Shown in pieces: positions 34,460 through 43,959 of a stretch of 64,000 bases of DNA; position 1 is the first letter of the stretch, and each line of letters opens with the position of its first letter. The notes beneath the pieces are model-generated. The model worked only from the letters and a program-made list of their open reading frames with translations. It made no database searches and was not told the DNA's origin. The stretch is from Glutamicibacter ardleyensis (GTDB taxonomy: Bacteria; Actinomycetota; Actinomycetes; Actinomycetales; Micrococcaceae). The stretch lies in contig NZ_BMKX01000002.1 in the NCBI RefSeq assembly GCF_014644555.1, positions 558,001-622,000 on the forward strand, given 5' to 3'. The translations under genes were made by a program, and so were the position numbers.

Positions 34460-37387
34460 ATGGCCTCACGCACTCAGTCGCAGGGGGAGAGGAAGCCGAC
34501 GACGCGCAAACCGCGAACGTCGAGCTCTTCGCCTGCCAAAAAAACGCCCGAGAACCCGGAACAGGATCTCGCTCTTCCACTGCGCGCAATTCGCAGCATG
34601 TGGATGGGCATCGCCCGGATTTTTGGTGGCGCCTTCCGCCGCATCGGCGCGACGGTCAAACCCGACTTTGAGCTACGCCGTGACGGCACCGGACTCTTTC
34701 TCACGCTGATCGCGATCACCATTGCCATCGTCGAGTGGTGGGGCCTACGCGATGTGGGCTGGTTCGGACGCGGCGTGCACGCGGTGGCCGGAGGCTCAGT
34801 GGGCTTCATGGCGGTACTGTTGCCGGTGATACTGTTCATCGGTGCCTTCCGACTCTTCCGCTACCCGGAAGCAGACGCATCAAATAACCGCATCGGAATT
34901 GGCCTGTTGATGATGACCCTGGCAGGGGCCTCTGTGGCCGCCTTGGCCAACGGATCACCGTCGGTCAGTGACGATTTCTCTGCCCTCTGGGCTGCCGGCG
35001 GCATGGTCGGGTCGATCCTGGGCACCCCGTTAGGACTGATGATCTCGGTCCCCGGCGCGATGGCAGTACACATCTTCTTCCTTATTCTTTCGGTGCTCGT
35101 GATGACCGCGACCCCGCCATTGCAGATCGCCTCGCGCGTGCGCATTGGTTACAACCGGTTGCTCGGTCAGGACCCACACCGCGAACGTACCGCGCCCACG
35201 GTGGCGCAGTCTGCGGTACTGGACCCCCACGCCGAAACACACGACCAGACCTATCTATACCCGGATGCTGAGCATGAGCCAGCGGCGAAGCCGAAGAAGA
35301 AGAATTTCTTCGAACGCCGTGCGGAGGCTAAACGCGTCTCCGAGGTATACAACGTAGATGGCGACGGACACGACGAGCGCCCCGGTGATGTCGCCTACGA
35401 TAAAGCCGTCATTGACCCCGCGGAGCCCGCAACCAACGCGCTGCCCCTTTCCGAGATCTACGACGCGGATTCCACCGCCACCGAGGCAATTGCGCGTCCA
35501 GACCTGGCCGCTAAATCCGCGGCTGCTGCCGCTCCTGCTGTCCCGCCACCGGGCGTCAAACGCCCCACCAAGGCCGAGGCCGAGATGGCTGCGATCATGG
35601 AACAAGTTGGCCTAAACAGTGTCAGCGAACCCGAGCCAGACACCGATGCGATGCCGACCGTCGCGGTGAACCACACCCGACCGGCTCCCGCACTGGAACC
35701 AATCCCGCAGCGTACCGAACAGCTTCAGCTTTCCGGCGATGTCACCTATACGCTGCCACAAGATGACTTCCTGCCCGCTGGCCCGCCAGCTAAGGAAGCT
35801 TCCGAGGCCAACGAGGCCATCGTGGCCGCGCTGACCAACACCCTGCAACAGTTTAAGGTCGACGCGCACGTCACCGGATTCTCGCGTGGCCCAACGGTGA
35901 CCCGCTACGAAATTGAGCTCTCTCCGGGCACCAAGGTGGAAAAGGTCACCGCGCTGTCCAAGAACATCTCTTACGCGGTTGCCTCCTCGGACGTGCGCAT
36001 CCTGTCGCCGATCCCCGGCAAGTCCGCCATCGGTATCGAGATTCCCAATACCGACAAGGAAATTGTTGCACTCGGTGATGTGCTGCGTTCCAACAACGCA
36101 CGAAAGACCGAACACCCAATGGTGATGGGAGTAGGCAAGGACGTCGAGGGCGGCTTCGTCGTGGCGAACCTGGCTAAGATGCCTCACCTCTTGGTCGCCG
36201 GTGCTACCGGTGCCGGTAAATCTTCGTTCGTGAATTCCATGATCACTTCGATCTTGATGCGTTCCACCCCGGACGAGGTGCGCATGGTGATGGTTGACCC
36301 TAAGCGTGTGGAGCTCACCGCCTACGAGGGCGTGCCACACCTGATCACCCCGATCATCACCAACCCGAAGAAGGCCGCCGAGGCACTGCAGTGGGTGGTC
36401 CGTGAAATGGACACTCGCTACGATGACCTGGCGAACTTCGGTTACAAGCACATCGACGACTTCAACAAGGGCGTGCGTGCCGGCAAGGTGATCCCGCCCG
36501 AGGGGTCCAAGCGCGTGATGAAACCCTACCCATACCTGCTGGTCATCGTCGATGAGCTCGCCGACCTGATGATGGTTGCCCCACGAGATGTGGAAGATTC
36601 CATCGTGCGCATCACCCAGCTGGCGCGTGCCGCCGGCATTCATCTGGTGCTCGCTACGCAGCGTCCCTCGGTGGATGTGGTGACCGGCCTGATCAAGGCC
36701 AACGTGCCATCGCGCATGGCCTTCGCAACTTCCTCGGTCACCGACTCACGTGTGGTGCTCGATCAGCCCGGAGCCGAGAAGCTGCTCGGTCAGGGTGACG
36801 CGCTCTTCTTGCCCATGGGTACCTCCAAACCCATGCGTGTTCAGGGTGCCTGGGTGACCGAATCGGAAATCCAGCGCGTGGTCAACCACGTGCGCGGTCA
36901 GCTCAAGCCCGAATACCGTGATGATGTCACCCCGGTGGCTGAGAAAAAGAAGACCATCGATGAGGATATCGGCGACGATTTGGACTTGCTGTTGCAGGCC
37001 ACCGAGCTTGTGGTCACCAGCCAGTTCGGTTCCACCTCGATGTTGCAGCGTAAGCTACGTGTTGGCTTCGCCAAGGCCGGACGCCTGATGGACCTGATGG
37101 AATCGCGCGGCGTGGTGGGACCTTCGGAGGGTTCCAAGGCCCGCGATGTGCTGATCCAGCCTGATGACCTGCCAATGGTGCTCGCCGCCATGCGTGGGGA
37201 CGATGACGCCACCAACCATCAGGCCACCGCCGCCGAAGCAGCACTGGTTAACGAGGCCAATGTGAATCACGCCGAACCGGTGGACCTGGTTGCCCAGGAC
37301 CTGGCTAAGCGGGAGCCCGCCACCGAATACTTTGATGAAGCCGACGAACCGGGCGAGGACGCCTGGGACCTGACAGGAAGAAACTAA
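34460..37387 (+). CDS. ftsK: FtsK/SpoIIIE DNA translocase
   Basis: The 975-residue protein has a basic N-terminus, four membrane helices (about residues 75-225), a Pro/Ala-rich linker (230-430), the alpha/beta RecA-like motor with Walker A AGATGAGKSSF and Walker B LLVIVDELADL, the segment RAAGIHLVLATQRPSVDVVT, and the DNA-reading gamma winged helix (SQFGSTSMLQRKLRVGFAKA). It pumps chromosome ends across the closing septum and activates XerCD at dif. It is followed at 3 bases by pgsA; the genes to clgR probably form one operon. Confidence 0.96.
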   Translation: MASRTQSQGERKPTTRKPRTSSSSPAKKTPENPEQDLALPLRAIRSMWMGIARIFGGAFRRIGATVKPDFELRRDGTGLFLTLIAITIAIVEWWGLRDVGWFGRGVHAVAGGSVGFMAVLLPVILFIGAFRLFRYPEADASNNRIGIGLLMMTLAGASVAALANGSPSVSDDFSALWAAGGMVGSILGTPLGLMISVPGAMAVHIFFLILSVLVMTATPPLQIASRVRIGYNRLLGQDPHRERTAPTVAQSAVLDPHAETHDQTYLYPDAEHEPAAKPKKKNFFERRAEAKRVSEVYNVDGDGHDERPGDVAYDKAVIDPAEPATNALPLSEIYDADSTATEAIARPDLAAKSAAAAAPAVPPPGVKRPTKAEAEMAAIMEQVGLNSVSEPEPDTDAMPTVAVNHTRPAPALEPIPQRTEQLQLSGDVTYTLPQDDFLPAGPPAKEASEANEAIVAALTNTLQQFKVDAHVTGFSRGPTVTRYEIELSPGTKVEKVTALSKNISYAVASSDVRILSPIPGKSAIGIEIPNTDKEIVALGDVLRSNNARKTEHPMVMGVGKDVEGGFVVANLAKMPHLLVAGATGAGKSSFVNSMITSILMRSTPDEVRMVMVDPKRVELTAYEGVPHLITPIITNPKKAAEALQWVVREMDTRYDDLANFGYKHIDDFNKGVRAGKVIPPEGSKRVMKPYPYLLVIVDELADLMMVAPRDVEDSIVRITQLARAAGIHLVLATQRPSVDVVTGLIKANVPSRMAFATSSVTDSRVVLDQPGAEKLLGQGDALFLPMGTSKPMRVQGAWVTESEIQRVVNHVRGQLKPEYRDDVTPVAEKKKTIDEDIGDDLDLLLQATELVVTSQFGSTSMLQRKLRVGFAKAGRLMDLMESRGVVGPSEGSKARDVLIQPDDLPMVLAAMRGDDDATNHQATAAEAALVNEANVNHAEPVDLVAQDLAKREPATEYFDEADEPGEDAWDLTGRN

Positions 37388-37390
37388 ACC

Positions 37391-38002
37391 ATGAGCGCGC
37401 ACGCCCCGCAGCCCGAGGACTCCCCGGCGCACGCCCCGGTCCCGAACCTGAACATTGCTAACGTCCTGACCACCGTCCGCATCATCATGGTGCCGTTCTT
37501 TGTCTGGGCCTTGCTGGCTGATAACAGCGAACAAGGCCTGTGGCGCTGGGTGGCCCTGGCGCTGTTCGTGGTGGCCATGTACACCGACAAACTCGACGGA
37601 GACCTGGCCCGCAGCCGCGGACTGATTACCAACTTCGGTAAAATCGCGGATCCTATCGCAGACAAACTGCTCACCGGCTCCGCGCTGGTAGTACTGTCCA
37701 TGCTCGGCGAACTGGCTTGGTGGATCACCATCGTGATCCTGGTCCGCGAGTGGGGTATCACGCTGCTGCGTCTGGCAGTGATCCGCTATGGGGTTATCGC
37801 CGCAAATATGGGCGGCAAGGTGAAAACCGTGATGCAGGCGGTGGTTATCGGCCTTTACCTGCTGCCATATACCCAGACGATCGACTGGCTGAACATGATC
37901 GCGTTCATCTTGATGTTGCTGACCATGGCGGTCACCGTGCTGACCGGCTTGGAATACATCTACAAGGCCGCCAAGCTGCGTTCTGCAGCCAGGGCCAAGT
38001 AG
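37391..38002 (+). CDS. pgsA: CDP-diacylglycerol--glycerol-3-phosphate 3-phosphatidyltransferase
   Basis: The 203-residue membrane enzyme has the CDP-alcohol phosphotransferase motif, here DKLDGDLARSRG followed by GKIADPIADK (D-G-x2-A-R-x8-G-x3-D-x3-D), and four to five further helices. It makes phosphatidylglycerol phosphate from CDP-diacylglycerol. The ATG at 37391 is 3 bases after the ftsK stop. The order ftsK-pgsA-cinA-clgR is common in actinobacteria. Confidence 0.92.
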   Translation: MSAHAPQPEDSPAHAPVPNLNIANVLTTVRIIMVPFFVWALLADNSEQGLWRWVALALFVVAMYTDKLDGDLARSRGLITNFGKIADPIADKLLTGSALVVLSMLGELAWWITIVILVREWGITLLRLAVIRYGVIAANMGGKVKTVMQAVVIGLYLLPYTQTIDWLNMIAFILMLLTMAVTVLTGLEYIYKAAKLRSAARAK

Positions 38003-38016
38003 TTTAGGTGCAGCGC

Positions 38017-38499
38017 ATGGAACCCCAGGCCATCCCGGTGATCACGGCGGCGATCGCCGCAAACGTTCAAATCGCTACCGCCGAATCGTTAACTGCCGGT
38101 TTGATCGCGGCCACGCTTGCCGAGGTGTCCGGCGCTTCGGCCGTTTTGCGCGGGGGAGTGATCAGCTATTCTTCCGAGGTTAAGGCTTCACTGCTTGGGG
38201 TGGATGAATCCTTGCTGGCCCAAGCTGGTTCGGTAGACGGGGAAGTCGCCCGACAGATGGCAGTTGGTGCGCAAAGTGCCTGTGGTGCGCAACTAACGGT
38301 CTCGGCCACCGGGGTAGCCGGACCGCAAGCACATGACGGAAAAGCCGTAGGCACAGTATTCATCGGCTGGGCCTACAAGGAAGAATCTGGTTTTGTTGCC
38401 CACCACTTTGTGGGGGATCGCGCCAAAATCCGAGAACGAAGCACCATCGCGGCGATCAATCAGCTAGCTGCCATTTTGGGTAAAGCTTCTTCACAGTAA
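38017..38499 (+). CDS. CinA C-terminal-type nicotinamide-nucleotide amidohydrolase (PncC-like)
   Basis: The 160-residue protein is the stand-alone amidohydrolase domain: TAESLTAGLIAATLAEVSGA with the catalytic Ser, GGVISYSSEVK, then SATGVAGPQAHDGKAVGTVF. Members deamidate nicotinamide mononucleotide in NAD salvage. The long CinA N-terminal domain is absent, as usual in this operon position. ATG 38017 follows AGGTG at 6 nt; GTG 38008 is the alternative start. Confidence 0.88.
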   Translation: MEPQAIPVITAAIAANVQIATAESLTAGLIAATLAEVSGASAVLRGGVISYSSEVKASLLGVDESLLAQAGSVDGEVARQMAVGAQSACGAQLTVSATGVAGPQAHDGKAVGTVFIGWAYKEESGFVAHHFVGDRAKIRERSTIAAINQLAAILGKASSQ

Positions 38500-38789
38500 G
38501 ACGCGAGATACTATTAATACCCAGAAACTTCACAATATTTCACTTATATGTGGCGTACGTCGCATATTTATGATTAGGCTGAGGTGTCGGGAACAAATCC
38601 GTATAACGTGTGGTTGTACGAATTGAAGGGTCGAAAGGTTTGGCTCTTCGGCAAGCTGTATCTTTTGAGAAGGACCTAGGAGTAGAGGCTATACACATGG
38701 TGAAGCAACCCGTAACTGTCAATGGTGTCGTCCGTTGGCGCGATATGGGAGAAGCCCATTCGGTCCAGCCCGAGAAGGAGGAACGCAAA

Positions 38790-39119
38790 ATGGTAGTACT
38801 CCGGCATGAAATCGGTGACGTCCTGCGCGATGTTCGTCAACGTCAGGGCAGGACCCTACGCGAGGTTTCCCATAGCGCCCGTGTTTCCCTTGGATACCTA
38901 TCCGAGGTTGAGCGTGGCCAGAAGGAAGCATCCTCTGAGTTGCTTTCCTCCATCTGCACCGCCTTGGAGGTGCCGCTCTCACTGATGCTTCGTGAAGTTT
39001 CCGATCGCATCGCATTGGCCGAGGGTGTAACTATTCCGGATACCGTTCCATTGGATCTGACCAATGAATTCGCCGCGGACGTCGAAAGCCGCAACGGCAA
39101 GCCACTGGCATCGGTCTAA
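38790..39119 (+). CDS. clgR: XRE-family regulator, ClgR-like
   Basis: The 109-residue helix-turn-helix protein ([20 protein letters not shown], then [20 protein letters not shown]) is almost identical in pattern to ClgR of corynebacteria and streptomycetes, which activates clpP/clpC and other proteolysis genes and is itself degraded by ClpCP. The hydrophobic/Val-ending C-terminus (LASV) may be the degron (inference). ATG 38790 has AAGGAGGA 7 nt upstream. The open frame continues 60 codons further up, without a site; that region probably is its leader. Confidence 0.88.
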   Translation: MVVLRHEIGDVLRDVRQRQGRTLREVSHSARVSLGYLSEVERGQKEASSELLSSICTALEVPLSLMLREVSDRIALAEGVTIPDTVPLDLTNEFAADVESRNGKPLASV

Positions 39120-39140
39120 TCTCAACCCAAGTTTTCGACT

Positions 39141-39170
39141 CGAGGGCCCTCGCAAATGCGAGGGCCCTCG
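39141..39170 (+). terminator. Terminator after clgR
   Basis: A 14-bp perfect stem (39141-39154 with 39157-39170) has a 2-nt formal loop, 21 bases after the stop. The T-run is weak (TGTT). Confidence 0.75.
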
Positions 39171-39195
39171 TGTTATGCATGGAAGAATATGAGTC

Positions 39196-39420
39196 GTGAA
39201 AAATAGTGAATTCTGGCGAAATATGGATCATGAATTTGGTTCGATCTATTCGCGCACCCTGGCTGATTCGCTTGCGCTCACTGAGCTGCAGAGCATGAAT
39301 GCCACCGAAGCACTAGGAAAAGGAATCAAGCCCAGAGAGGTTTGGGAAGCGATCTGCCGCGCGCAGGATCTGCCACCCGAGCGTTGGTTGGGAATGGATC
39401 TGGAAATCAAAGAGCCCTAA
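39196..39420 (+). CDS. DUF3046 protein
   Basis: The 74-residue protein matches DUF3046: EFWRNMDHEFGSIYSRTLAD, then ALTELQSMNATEAL and PREVWEAICRAQDLPPERW. It is an actinobacterial protein of unknown role always found just upstream of recA, as here. The start is GTG 39196. Confidence 0.9.
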   Translation: MKNSEFWRNMDHEFGSIYSRTLADSLALTELQSMNATEALGKGIKPREVWEAICRAQDLPPERWLGMDLEIKEP

Positions 39421-39487
39421 GCACGCGACTACCGCGCGGTGCAGTCTTCGAAGAACTGAAAAATATTCGAAACACGCTTACTTGATT

Positions 39488-39503
39488 TCGAACATCTGTT
39501 CGG
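39488..39503 (+). promoter_or_regulatory. LexA (SOS) box upstream of recA
   Basis: TCGAACATCTGTTCGG matches the actinobacterial box TCGAAC-N4-GTTCGA with one end mismatch. A TATTCT -10 box follows at 39511-39516, placing the LexA site over the -35 region. The recA message then has a roughly 130-nt leader. Confidence 0.88.
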
Positions 39504-39654
39504 ATTAGGTTATTCTATTAACAACAGCACACAGAGTTTGTCCACACCTCGGGCCCAAGCGGTCTAAAGTGTCGGTTGGCGCTCATACTGTCTAGATACA
39601 GTACAAAGATTGATTGGCAGGTCGCGCAACGGCCTGCATGACCAAAGGTGAACC

Positions 39655-40698
39655 ATGGCAAGTAATGATCGGGAAAAGGCTCTCGAGTCCGTTCTGGGCC
39701 AAATCGACAAGGCTTTCGGCAAGGGCTCACTCATGCGTTTGGGTGACACCACCCGCGCAGCCGTTGAGGTCATCCCCACCGGCTCGGTGGCATTGGACGT
39801 TGCGCTGGGCATAGGCGGCCTTCCCCGTGGTCGAGTCGTGGAGATCTACGGCCCAGAATCCTCGGGTAAGACCACTTTGGCTCTGCACGCAGTTGCCAGT
39901 GCGCAGAAGGCTGGCGGCGTTGCAGCTTTCATCGACGCTGAGCACGCACTTGACCCTGAATACGCAAAGAAGCTTGGCGTGGACACCGACGCACTGCTGG
40001 TCTCCCAGCCAGACACCGGTGAACAGGCTCTAGAAATCATGGACATGTTGGTGGGCTCCGGCGCACTGGATATCATCGTGATTGACTCCGTGGCTGCCCT
40101 CGTGCCACGTGCCGAAATTGAAGGCGAAATGGGCGACAGCCACGTTGGTCTGCAGGCGCGTTTGATGTCTCAGGCACTGCGTAAGATTACCGGACGCCTG
40201 TCGAACTCAAAGACCACCGCGATCTTCATTAACCAGCTACGTGAAAAGATTGGTGTCTTCTTCGGTAGCCCCGAAACCACCACCGGTGGCAAGGCTCTGA
40301 AGTTCTACGCTTCGGTACGTATCGACATCCGCCGCATTGAGACTCTCAAAGAGGGAACCAACGCAGTCGGTAACCGCACCCGTTGCAAGATCGTCAAGAA
40401 CAAGATGGCGCCTCCTTTCAAGCAGGCTGAATTCGACATCCTTTACGGCCACGGTATTTCCCGCGAGGGTAGCCTGATCGATATGGGTGTTGAGCATGGC
40501 ATGGTCAAAAAGTCCGGCGCATGGTTCACCTACGATGGTGACCAGCTGGGCCAGGGCAAGGAAAACGCGCGTCGCTTCCTGCGCGACAACCCTGATCTGG
40601 CCAATGAGCTGGAACGCCAGATTCTGACTAAGCTTGGCATTCTCGAAGACGGCGAAGAAGGAGAGGCTGACCTGCGAATCGTCGAGGGCGATAAGTAG
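39655..40698 (+). CDS. recA: Recombinase RecA
   Basis: The 347-residue recombinase has Walker [13 protein letters not shown], Walker [12 protein letters not shown] and the DNA-binding loop region [20 protein letters not shown]. It carries out strand exchange and stimulates LexA self-cleavage. It is 13 residues downstream of AAAGGTG, a good ribosome binding site. There is no intein. The stop overlaps the first base of the recX GTG. Confidence 0.98.
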   Translation: MASNDREKALESVLGQIDKAFGKGSLMRLGDTTRAAVEVIPTGSVALDVALGIGGLPRGRVVEIYGPESSGKTTLALHAVASAQKAGGVAAFIDAEHALDPEYAKKLGVDTDALLVSQPDTGEQALEIMDMLVGSGALDIIVIDSVAALVPRAEIEGEMGDSHVGLQARLMSQALRKITGRLSNSKTTAIFINQLREKIGVFFGSPETTTGGKALKFYASVRIDIRRIETLKEGTNAVGNRTRCKIVKNKMAPPFKQAEFDILYGHGISREGSLIDMGVEHGMVKKSGAWFTYDGDQLGQGKENARRFLRDNPDLANELERQILTKLGILEDGEEGEADLRIVEGDK

Positions 40699-41561
40699 TG
40701 GCCTCAGGCTTCAATAAACGTAGCGTCCGACCCGGATTTCGATCCGGGTCGGACGCTACGTCCGTTTCCAAAGAGTTTCATGGCGACCTAGATGACATGC
40801 CTGACTGGGCCAAACCCAGCGAGCAGGAACTAGAAGAGCTAAAAAAACCTAAGCCAATCCGTGAACCCCGGGCCGTCAAGGGCAGCGAAGTCACCCAGGT
40901 ACTGTCCGGCGGCTCCAAAACAGCCGCCCCGCAAACCGTCGACGAGCTCCGCTCAGCGATGGAAAACATCGTGGCCAACAAGGCGCCCGTCGCCGAAAGC
41001 CCGACGAAAAAGGAGCGCCGCCAGGCGCGTTCAGAACGCCGTGCCGCCCGCGAATCCGATGAGCCCGAAGTATTTAGCGATGACCAGTGGCGTGAAAAAG
41101 CCCGTGGCATCGTCTTGCGCCAGCTCACCGCTAGCGATAAAACCAACAAACAACTCAAAGATAAATTGCTGGAAAAGGAATGTCCCGAAGACATTGCCGA
41201 CGAGGTGCTGGAGCGTTACGCCGAGTTGAACTTGGTCGATGACGAACGATTCGCAAAATCCTGGGTTGTGGCACGTGCCCGTTCCCGAGGACTTGCTCGC
41301 GGCGCTATTCGCCGTGAACTGCGCACCAAAGGGATCGACGACGAGGTGGCCTCCGAGGCGCTGGAACAAATCGACGATGAAGCCGAAGAACAGCGAGCCC
41401 GAGAACTGGCGCGCACCAAACTTCGCCCGGCATCCATGGGGCTAGATCGGGACAAGGCGCTACGTCGACTAGTTGGCATGCTCGGACGCAAGGGCTATCA
41501 CGGTTCGATGGCATTCAAGGTTGCCCGTGAAGAGTGGGAAGAGCGTTACGGAGAGAAGTGA
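40698..41561 (+). CDS. recX: Regulatory protein RecX
   Basis: The C-terminal ~150 residues form the three-helix RecX repeats: GIVLRQLTASDKTNKQLKDK, then ARSRGLARGAIRRELRTKGI and LRRLVGMLGRKGYHGSMAFK. RecX binds RecA filaments and limits their activity. The first ~130 residues are a charged low-complexity extension. GTG 40698 overlaps the recA stop, but the first 20 codons contain a 19-bp hairpin; ATG 40797 is a plausible alternative start downstream of it. Total 287 residues if the first start is right. Confidence 0.88.
   Translation: MASGFNKRSVRPGFRSGSDATSVSKEFHGDLDDMPDWAKPSEQELEELKKPKPIREPRAVKGSEVTQVLSGGSKTAAPQTVDELRSAMENIVANKAPVAESPTKKERRQARSERRAARESDEPEVFSDDQWREKARGIVLRQLTASDKTNKQLKDKLLEKECPEDIADEVLERYAELNLVDDERFAKSWVVARARSRGLARGAIRRELRTKGIDDEVASEALEQIDDEAEEQRARELARTKLRPASMGLDRDKALRRLVGMLGRKGYHGSMAFKVAREEWEERYGEK
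40719..40760 (+). terminator. recA-recX attenuator hairpin with TTCG loop
   Basis: A perfect 19-bp stem (40719-40737 with 40742-40760) is closed by the very stable TTCG tetraloop, 21 bases after the recA stop. TCCGTTTCC follows. In E. coli a terminator hairpin between recA and recX keeps recX low; the same role here is inference. Confidence 0.75.
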
Positions 41562-41730
41562 CTCGTTAGTCAAGATCGGTCAGCTATGACCCATTGCAAC
41601 GTGTGGTGACAATGTCATTGCAGTCGTTAAGGCTTCGAAGCTTCTGAAGATCATCACACTGCGAACTTATCCATAACAAATCGAGCTCACTTAATTGTTG
41701 ATTTGTGAGAACTTGATGGTGCGAAGGCTC

Positions 41731-42042
41731 TCAACGCAGGAATCGATTGAGTGAATACGCAATCCAGAATATTAAAGTGAGAATACCTGCAATAGCAGAG
41801 GCTCCAAATAAGCCGAATAATACCGAATCAACCCGTGGAAAAGTGACCGCAAATCCGGCGAAACACAACGGAAGTATGATCAGTAGCCCGAGTGTCAACA
41901 GCAACATTGTCAGATGAAATTTTTGACTCTTGCTCAAACCGGCAACAGATTTTTCCGTTGATTGTTCCTCTAGATGTGGCGATGTCGCACCAGAGTCCTT
42001 TACCACATGGTCTCGGTAGGAAGAATTGTCTTCAATGTTCAT
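41731..42042 (-). CDS. Small two-helix membrane protein
   Basis: The 103-residue protein has a polar acidic N-terminal half and two membrane helices (LTMLLLTLGLLIILPLCFAG and LFGASAIAGILTLIFWIAYS). No family is recognised. ATG 42042 has GGAGG 4 nt upstream, a strong site, which supports a real gene. It is convergent with recX and divergent from miaB. Confidence 0.7.
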   Translation of the reverse strand: MNIEDNSSYRDHVVKDSGATSPHLEEQSTEKSVAGLSKSQKFHLTMLLLTLGLLIILPLCFAGFAVTFPRVDSVLFGLFGASAIAGILTLIFWIAYSLNRFLR

Positions 42043-42437
42043 GGGACCTCCGGTTGATTCTGCAACGTAGGCGCACTATTTGTCAGTCGTGCTGCAGGCC
42101 AGTATTAGAACTGTCCGGATCGACTGCGGCGTGGTAGCTAGTTCTGCTCATATTCATTGTGGCAGAGGCGTGCGGTATAAATTCAACACGAGGTTTAGAC
42201 GACTATGACCTGCCTGTGGCAAACGGTCGGTATTCGCTGTGCCCCTCGCGCCAAACAAAGAATTAGAAGATCGCCGAGGAATCCGCAGATCACACCTACA
42301 TTGCTTCGCCGTGCTCAGAATCGGTTTCCGGATTGATGAGGTTACTGTTTTTCATCGATTTTGGGAGAAGCCATCGGTTAAGCCATGGCTAAGATGTCGC
42401 GGGTCACCTAATTGGGTAACCTTGAGGAGTGAGTGAG
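42043..42437. other. Intergenic region between the small membrane protein and miaB
   Basis: About 395 bases with no convincing gene on either strand; a 65-codon frame at 42239-42436 has Arg/Phe-rich composition unlike its neighbours and no site. Both divergent promoters should lie here. Confidence 0.4.
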
Positions 42438-43955
42438 TTGGACGAGATGACCCCAGTTAGAACCGAAATTTCTGCGCGGACCTATGAGGTTCGCACCTAC
42501 GGTTGCCAAATGAACGTGCATGATTCCGAACGCCTATCAGGCCTTTTGGAAGACGCGGGTCTGGCACGCAAAGACGAAACTGACCCGGATGCTGTCGCAG
42601 ACGTCGTCGTGTTCAATACTTGCGCGGTGCGTGAAAACGCCGACAACAAGCTCTACGGAAACCTTGGAATGCTTAAAAGCGTCAAGGATGTAAATCCTGA
42701 TATGCAGATTGCCGTGGGCGGATGCTTGGCGCAAAAGGACCGCGAAACCATTCTGCAAAAGGCTCCGTGGGTGGACGTTGTTTTTGGCACGCACAATATC
42801 GGCTCGCTGCCAGCACTGCTTAGCCGCGCCGAGCACAATCAGCAGGCAGAACTAGAGATCCTTGAATCATTGGATGTTTTTCCCTCTACTTTGCCTACCC
42901 GACGTGAATCGGTATATGCAGGTTGGGTTTCGATCTCCGTGGGCTGCAACAACACCTGCACCTTCTGCATTGTTCCCGCCCTGCGCGGTAAGGAACGAGA
43001 TCGCCGGCCGGGTGAAATTCTCGCCGAAATCAAAGCATTAGTTGCCGATGGCGCTGTCGAAGTTACTCTGCTGGGACAAAACGTAAATTCCTACGGCATC
43101 GAATTTGGTGACCGTCTGGCCTTCGGTAAGCTACTGCGCGCCTGTGGTGAAATCGACGGGTTGGAACGTGTGCGATTCACCAGCCCTCACCCGGCCGCAT
43201 TCACCGACGATGTCATCGAAGCGATGGCCGAAACTCCGAACGTAATGCCGCAGCTACACATGCCGCTGCAATCCGGTTCGGATAAGGTGCTCAAAGATAT
43301 GCGCCGTTCCTACCGTTCAAAGAAGTTCCTCGGTATCTTGGACAAGGTCCGCGAGCGGATGCCGCACGCGGCGATAAGTACCGACATTATTGTTGGCTTC
43401 CCCGGAGAAACCGAGGAAGACTTCCAAGCCACGCTCGACGTGGTTGAGGCTTCCCGCTTTGCTACCGCATTCACCTTCCAATACTCCAAACGCCCGGGAA
43501 CCCCAGCCGCCGAGCTGCCCGATCAGCTGCCCAAGGAAGTTGTCCAAGAACGCTTCGAACGTCTGACCGCGCTGCAGGACCGCATCGCCAAGGAAGAAAA
43601 TGCCAAGCAACTCGGGCGCACCGTGGAGGTTTTGGTGACCGAACAATCCGGGCGCAAGGCCGAGGAAACTCACCGGCTTTCGGGCCGTTCCCGCGATCAG
43701 CGTCTGGTGCACTTCTCAGTGCCTGAAGGTGGTGAGACCCCACGTCCGGGAGATGTGGTGACCGTACCAATCACTGAGGCAGCAGCATTCCACCTGGTTT
43801 CTGACCCATCGTTGGAGCAGTACTCGCTGCGCCGATCACGAGCCGGTGACGCCTGGGATCGCTCGCAGGCCGATAGCTGTGGCGTACCAACGTCTGGTGG
43901 GAGCGCTGTCGGTAAAACCAATCTCGGTATGCCAACGTTGAAGGTACGCGGCTAA
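42438..43955 (+). CDS. miaB: tRNA-2-methylthio-N6-dimethylallyladenosine synthase
   Basis: The 505-residue radical-SAM methylthiotransferase has the N-terminal UPF0004 cluster ([42 protein letters not shown]), the radical-SAM motif CNNTCTFC, and a TRAM domain near residues 375-440 ([15 protein letters not shown]). It adds the 2-methylthio group at A37 after MiaA. The TTG at 42438 has GAGGAG 8 nt upstream; GTG 42429 overlaps that site and is less likely. The ~60-residue tail after TRAM is not conserved. Confidence 0.94.
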   Translation: MDEMTPVRTEISARTYEVRTYGCQMNVHDSERLSGLLEDAGLARKDETDPDAVADVVVFNTCAVRENADNKLYGNLGMLKSVKDVNPDMQIAVGGCLAQKDRETILQKAPWVDVVFGTHNIGSLPALLSRAEHNQQAELEILESLDVFPSTLPTRRESVYAGWVSISVGCNNTCTFCIVPALRGKERDRRPGEILAEIKALVADGAVEVTLLGQNVNSYGIEFGDRLAFGKLLRACGEIDGLERVRFTSPHPAAFTDDVIEAMAETPNVMPQLHMPLQSGSDKVLKDMRRSYRSKKFLGILDKVRERMPHAAISTDIIVGFPGETEEDFQATLDVVEASRFATAFTFQYSKRPGTPAAELPDQLPKEVVQERFERLTALQDRIAKEENAKQLGRTVEVLVTEQSGRKAEETHRLSGRSRDQRLVHFSVPEGGETPRPGDVVTVPITEAAAFHLVSDPSLEQYSLRRSRAGDAWDRSQADSCGVPTSGGSAVGKTNLGMPTLKVRG

Positions 43956-43959
43956 GGCG

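Noticed and set aside
35612-36643. 343-codon open frame opposite ftsK
   Set aside because: Shadow of the FtsK motor domain; His/Gly/Val-rich with no recognisable domain.
42239-42436. 65-codon plus-strand frame before miaB
   Set aside because: No ribosome binding site, unusual composition, and it runs into the miaB start in another frame.
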